A DNA stretch of 7,736 nucleotides. Origin: CAYOMP01 sp964405075 (GTDB taxonomy: Bacteria > Bacillota > Clostridia > Lachnospirales > Lachnospiraceae). Below are positions 5,884 through 7,736 of the stretch, piece after piece (the stretch's first letter is position 1; each line of letters starts with the position of its first letter). The notes beneath the pieces are model-generated. The model searched no databases, was not told the origin of the DNA, and was given only the letters and a program-made list of their open reading frames with translations. Both the position numbers and the translations under genes were made by a program. Location of the stretch: the NCBI GenBank assembly GCA_964405075.1, contig CAYOMP010000133.1, positions 1-7,736 on the forward strand. The letters are read 5' to 3'.

Positions 5884-7736
5884 GTCGGCTTTGCTGCCAA
5901 AGTTATCAATAGAGGGAATAAAGAAAAATAAATCGGCATATATTCCTTATCTTTTACTTAACGCTTTCTCGGTATTTGTGTTTTTTGTGTTTTCCGCAAT
6001 TACTACTAATGAAATTATGAAGACTTTACCAAACTCGGTGTATGTAACAGTGTTGGTAGAAATTGGATTGACATTACTTGGAATTATATTAGCACCTATT
6101 TTAACAGCATCGTATAACTTTTTAATAAAACAAAGAAAAAAAGAATTAGGTCTTTATAGTATTTTAGGTATGGAAAAAAGACATATTGGAATAATTTTGG
6201 TAATTGAGCAAGTAGTGCTTTTAATAGTATCGCTTGTGTTGGGAATGATTTTTTCACTTGTATTTGCAAAATTAGTTTTTTTGATTTTATTAAAATTAAC
6301 TAATTTATCACATAATATACAGTTTAGTATCAAGCCTGTAAATATATATGTAACGCTAATTTATTTCAGTGCAATATCTGGATACAATATTTTATCAAGT
6401 GTCTTTAGTGTTTCAAAATTAGATCCTTTAGATTTAATGAAAGAAAGTAAAAAGGGCGAAAAAGAACCTGGATTTGTAGTTGTAAAAGGAATAATAGGAC
6501 TAATAATATTATTTTTAGGCTATTATACAGCCTTTAAAACTAGGTTGGATACAATGCTGTTTGTAAACTTTTTCTTTGAAGTGGCATTAGTGGTTGTTGG
6601 AACATATATGTCATTTACATCAGCTAGTATATTAATATTGAGAATGCTTCAAAAAAATAAAAAAATTTACTATAAAGCTTCTAATTTTACTACAATATCC
6701 GGAATGCTTTACAGAATGAAAAAAAGTGCAAAAACACTTTCAAATATCTGTGTATTTGCAACAATGATAATTATAACATTAATATGTACGGTAACGGTAT
6801 ATTTTGGAACAGACGATTCAATAGAATACAGCTATCCAATGGATTGTTATTACTATTTTAATGAAGTGGAATTTGAATCACGTGATGAATTAGAAAATGT
6901 ATTAACTGAAACTGCAAAAGAATACAATGTTACAGTGGAAAATATTGCAGAATTCAAATATACAAAGGTTCCAGGAATAATAGATGGCAAATTACTTAGA
7001 AGTTATTCAGAAGAAAATGGTGATTCTGAATATGAAAAAGAAAAACTACGTCTAGTAAATGTAGATGAATTTAATAATATAGAAAATACAGATTATGTAT
7101 TAAATGAAGATGAGGTTCTAATTTTTAAAAACAATGCAGATGCAATGGTTGATAATGTTAAGCTGGAAGGTTATGAATTTAAAGTAAAAGAAGAAATAAC
7201 TAAAGATCTGGCTACCATAAGTAAGGAGAGAAGAAGTTTTGGTTCTACTACTATATATGTTGTTTTCCCTAATGACGAAATTATTTATAATATTTTAGAA
7301 AAATATGGAGTTATAGAAGTGAATTCTACTATTCATATGATTGATTTTGATGTAAATGGTAAATATGAGGACAGAGTTAATTTTACAGATAAAATAAATT
7401 CAATTACAAAAGAAATGCCAGGATTTAATATGGAAGAAAACGTGTTTGATTCAACGCGAGATACAAAAGCTATGTATGGTGGATTGCTATTCATTGGTAT
7501 ATTCTTTGGATTAATATTTACAGTTAGTTTAGTAATGATGATGTATTATAAGCAAATTACTGAAGGATATGAAGACAAGGATAGTTTTGAAATTATGAAA
7601 AAGGTAGGTATGAGTGACAGAGAAATTAAGAAAACTATTACCAGACAGATTATGTTGGTTTTCTTTGCACCATTAGTAGTTGCAGTTATTCATACGTTGG
7701 TAGGAATGCACGTTGTGAAATTACTTATGGCTACCT
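5876..7736 (+). CDS. bceB: BceB-type ABC transporter permease, 3' end cut by the window
   Basis: Open to the right edge: 620 codons are visible, beginning MNKSALLPKLSIEGIKKNKS. The usual length is about 640-670 aa, so only the last helix and tail are probably missing. Hydrophobic segments lie near 22-42, 56-80, 105-137, 156-178, 203-220, 228-255, 290-310, 535-557 and 592-613. Between segments seven and eight is a large hydrophilic extracytoplasmic domain (about 311-534), the hallmark of BceB permeases and the part linked to antibiotic specificity. QRKKELGLYSILGM (86-99) and EGYEDKDSFEIMKKVGMS (563-580) are family coupling motifs. ATG 5876 overlaps the end of bceA by 8 bp and is preceded by AGGGGGA (5862-5868). 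Which peptide it handles cannot be read from sequence alone. Confidence 0.93.
   Translation, partial: MNKSALLPKLSIEGIKKNKSAYIPYLLLNAFSVFVFFVFSAITTNEIMKTLPNSVYVTVLVEIGLTLLGIILAPILTASYNFLIKQRKKELGLYSILGMEKRHIGIILVIEQVVLLIVSLVLGMIFSLVFAKLVFLILLKLTNLSHNIQFSIKPVNIYVTLIYFSAISGYNILSSVFSVSKLDPLDLMKESKKGEKEPGFVVVKGIIGLIILFLGYYTAFKTRLDTMLFVNFFFEVALVVVGTYMSFTSASILILRMLQKNKKIYYKASNFTTISGMLYRMKKSAKTLSNICVFATMIIITLICTVTVYFGTDDSIEYSYPMDCYYYFNEVEFESRDELENVLTETAKEYNVTVENIAEFKYTKVPGIIDGKLLRSYSEENGDSEYEKEKLRLVNVDEFNNIENTDYVLNEDEVLIFKNNADAMVDNVKLEGYEFKVKEEITKDLATISKERRSFGSTTIYVVFPNDEIIYNILEKYGVIEVNSTIHMIDFDVNGKYEDRVNFTDKINSITKEMPGFNMEENVFDSTRDTKAMYGGLLFIGIFFGLIFTVSLVMMMYYKQITEGYEDKDSFEIMKKVGMSDREIKKTITRQIMLVFFAPLVVAVIHTLVGMHVVKLLMAT

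Overview
The window is AT-rich (by eye about one third GC), tightly packed, and entirely on the + strand. Purine-rich Shine-Dalgarno sites, the codon preference and the protein families all point to a low-GC Firmicute. A gut-type Clostridia/Lachnospiraceae genome is my best guess, but this is inference from style and not from a marker gene.

Layout. (1) 43-1830: a membrane-anchored hybrid histidine kinase (2 TM, PAS-like region, DHp, HATPase, receiver). Its phosphoacceptor histidine is replaced by Gln, while the ATP-binding boxes and the receiver look intact. (2) 1862-1890: a perfect-stem intrinsic terminator. Its U-run almost touches the start codon of (3) 1896-2798, a short AprX-like subtilisin-family serine protease with an intact Asp/His/Ser triad and neither signal peptide nor propeptide. 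(4) 2857-3234: a small membrane protein of the CmpB-like 'putative ABC-transporter type IV' family. (5) 3304 to the right edge: a complete BceRS-BceAB-type peptide-antibiotic sensing and detoxification module. It consists of an OmpR-family response regulator, an intramembrane-sensing histidine kinase, an ABC ATPase, and a 10-TM permease with a large extracytoplasmic domain (cut by the window end).

Regulation is unusually legible. bceRS has its own near-consensus sigma-A promoter (TTGATA-18 bp-TATAAT). The bceAB operon has a separate promoter with a good -10 and a poor -35. Upstream lies a perfect 32-bp palindrome whose core, TTACA-AATT-TGTAA, matches the BceR box known from Bacillus (TNACA-N4-TGTAA). 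A third half-site lies 21 bp (two helical turns) further down. The expected logic, by analogy with Bacillus, is: peptide antibiotic -> BceAB transporter -> BceS -> BceR~P -> activation of bceAB.

The most unusual signals lie outside the Bce module. They are the His-to-Gln change in the hybrid kinase, and the leader of the subtilase gene. In that leader a terminator hairpin separates the only SD-like sequence from the ATG, and its 5' arm has a 13-nt perfect complement inside the subtilase coding sequence.
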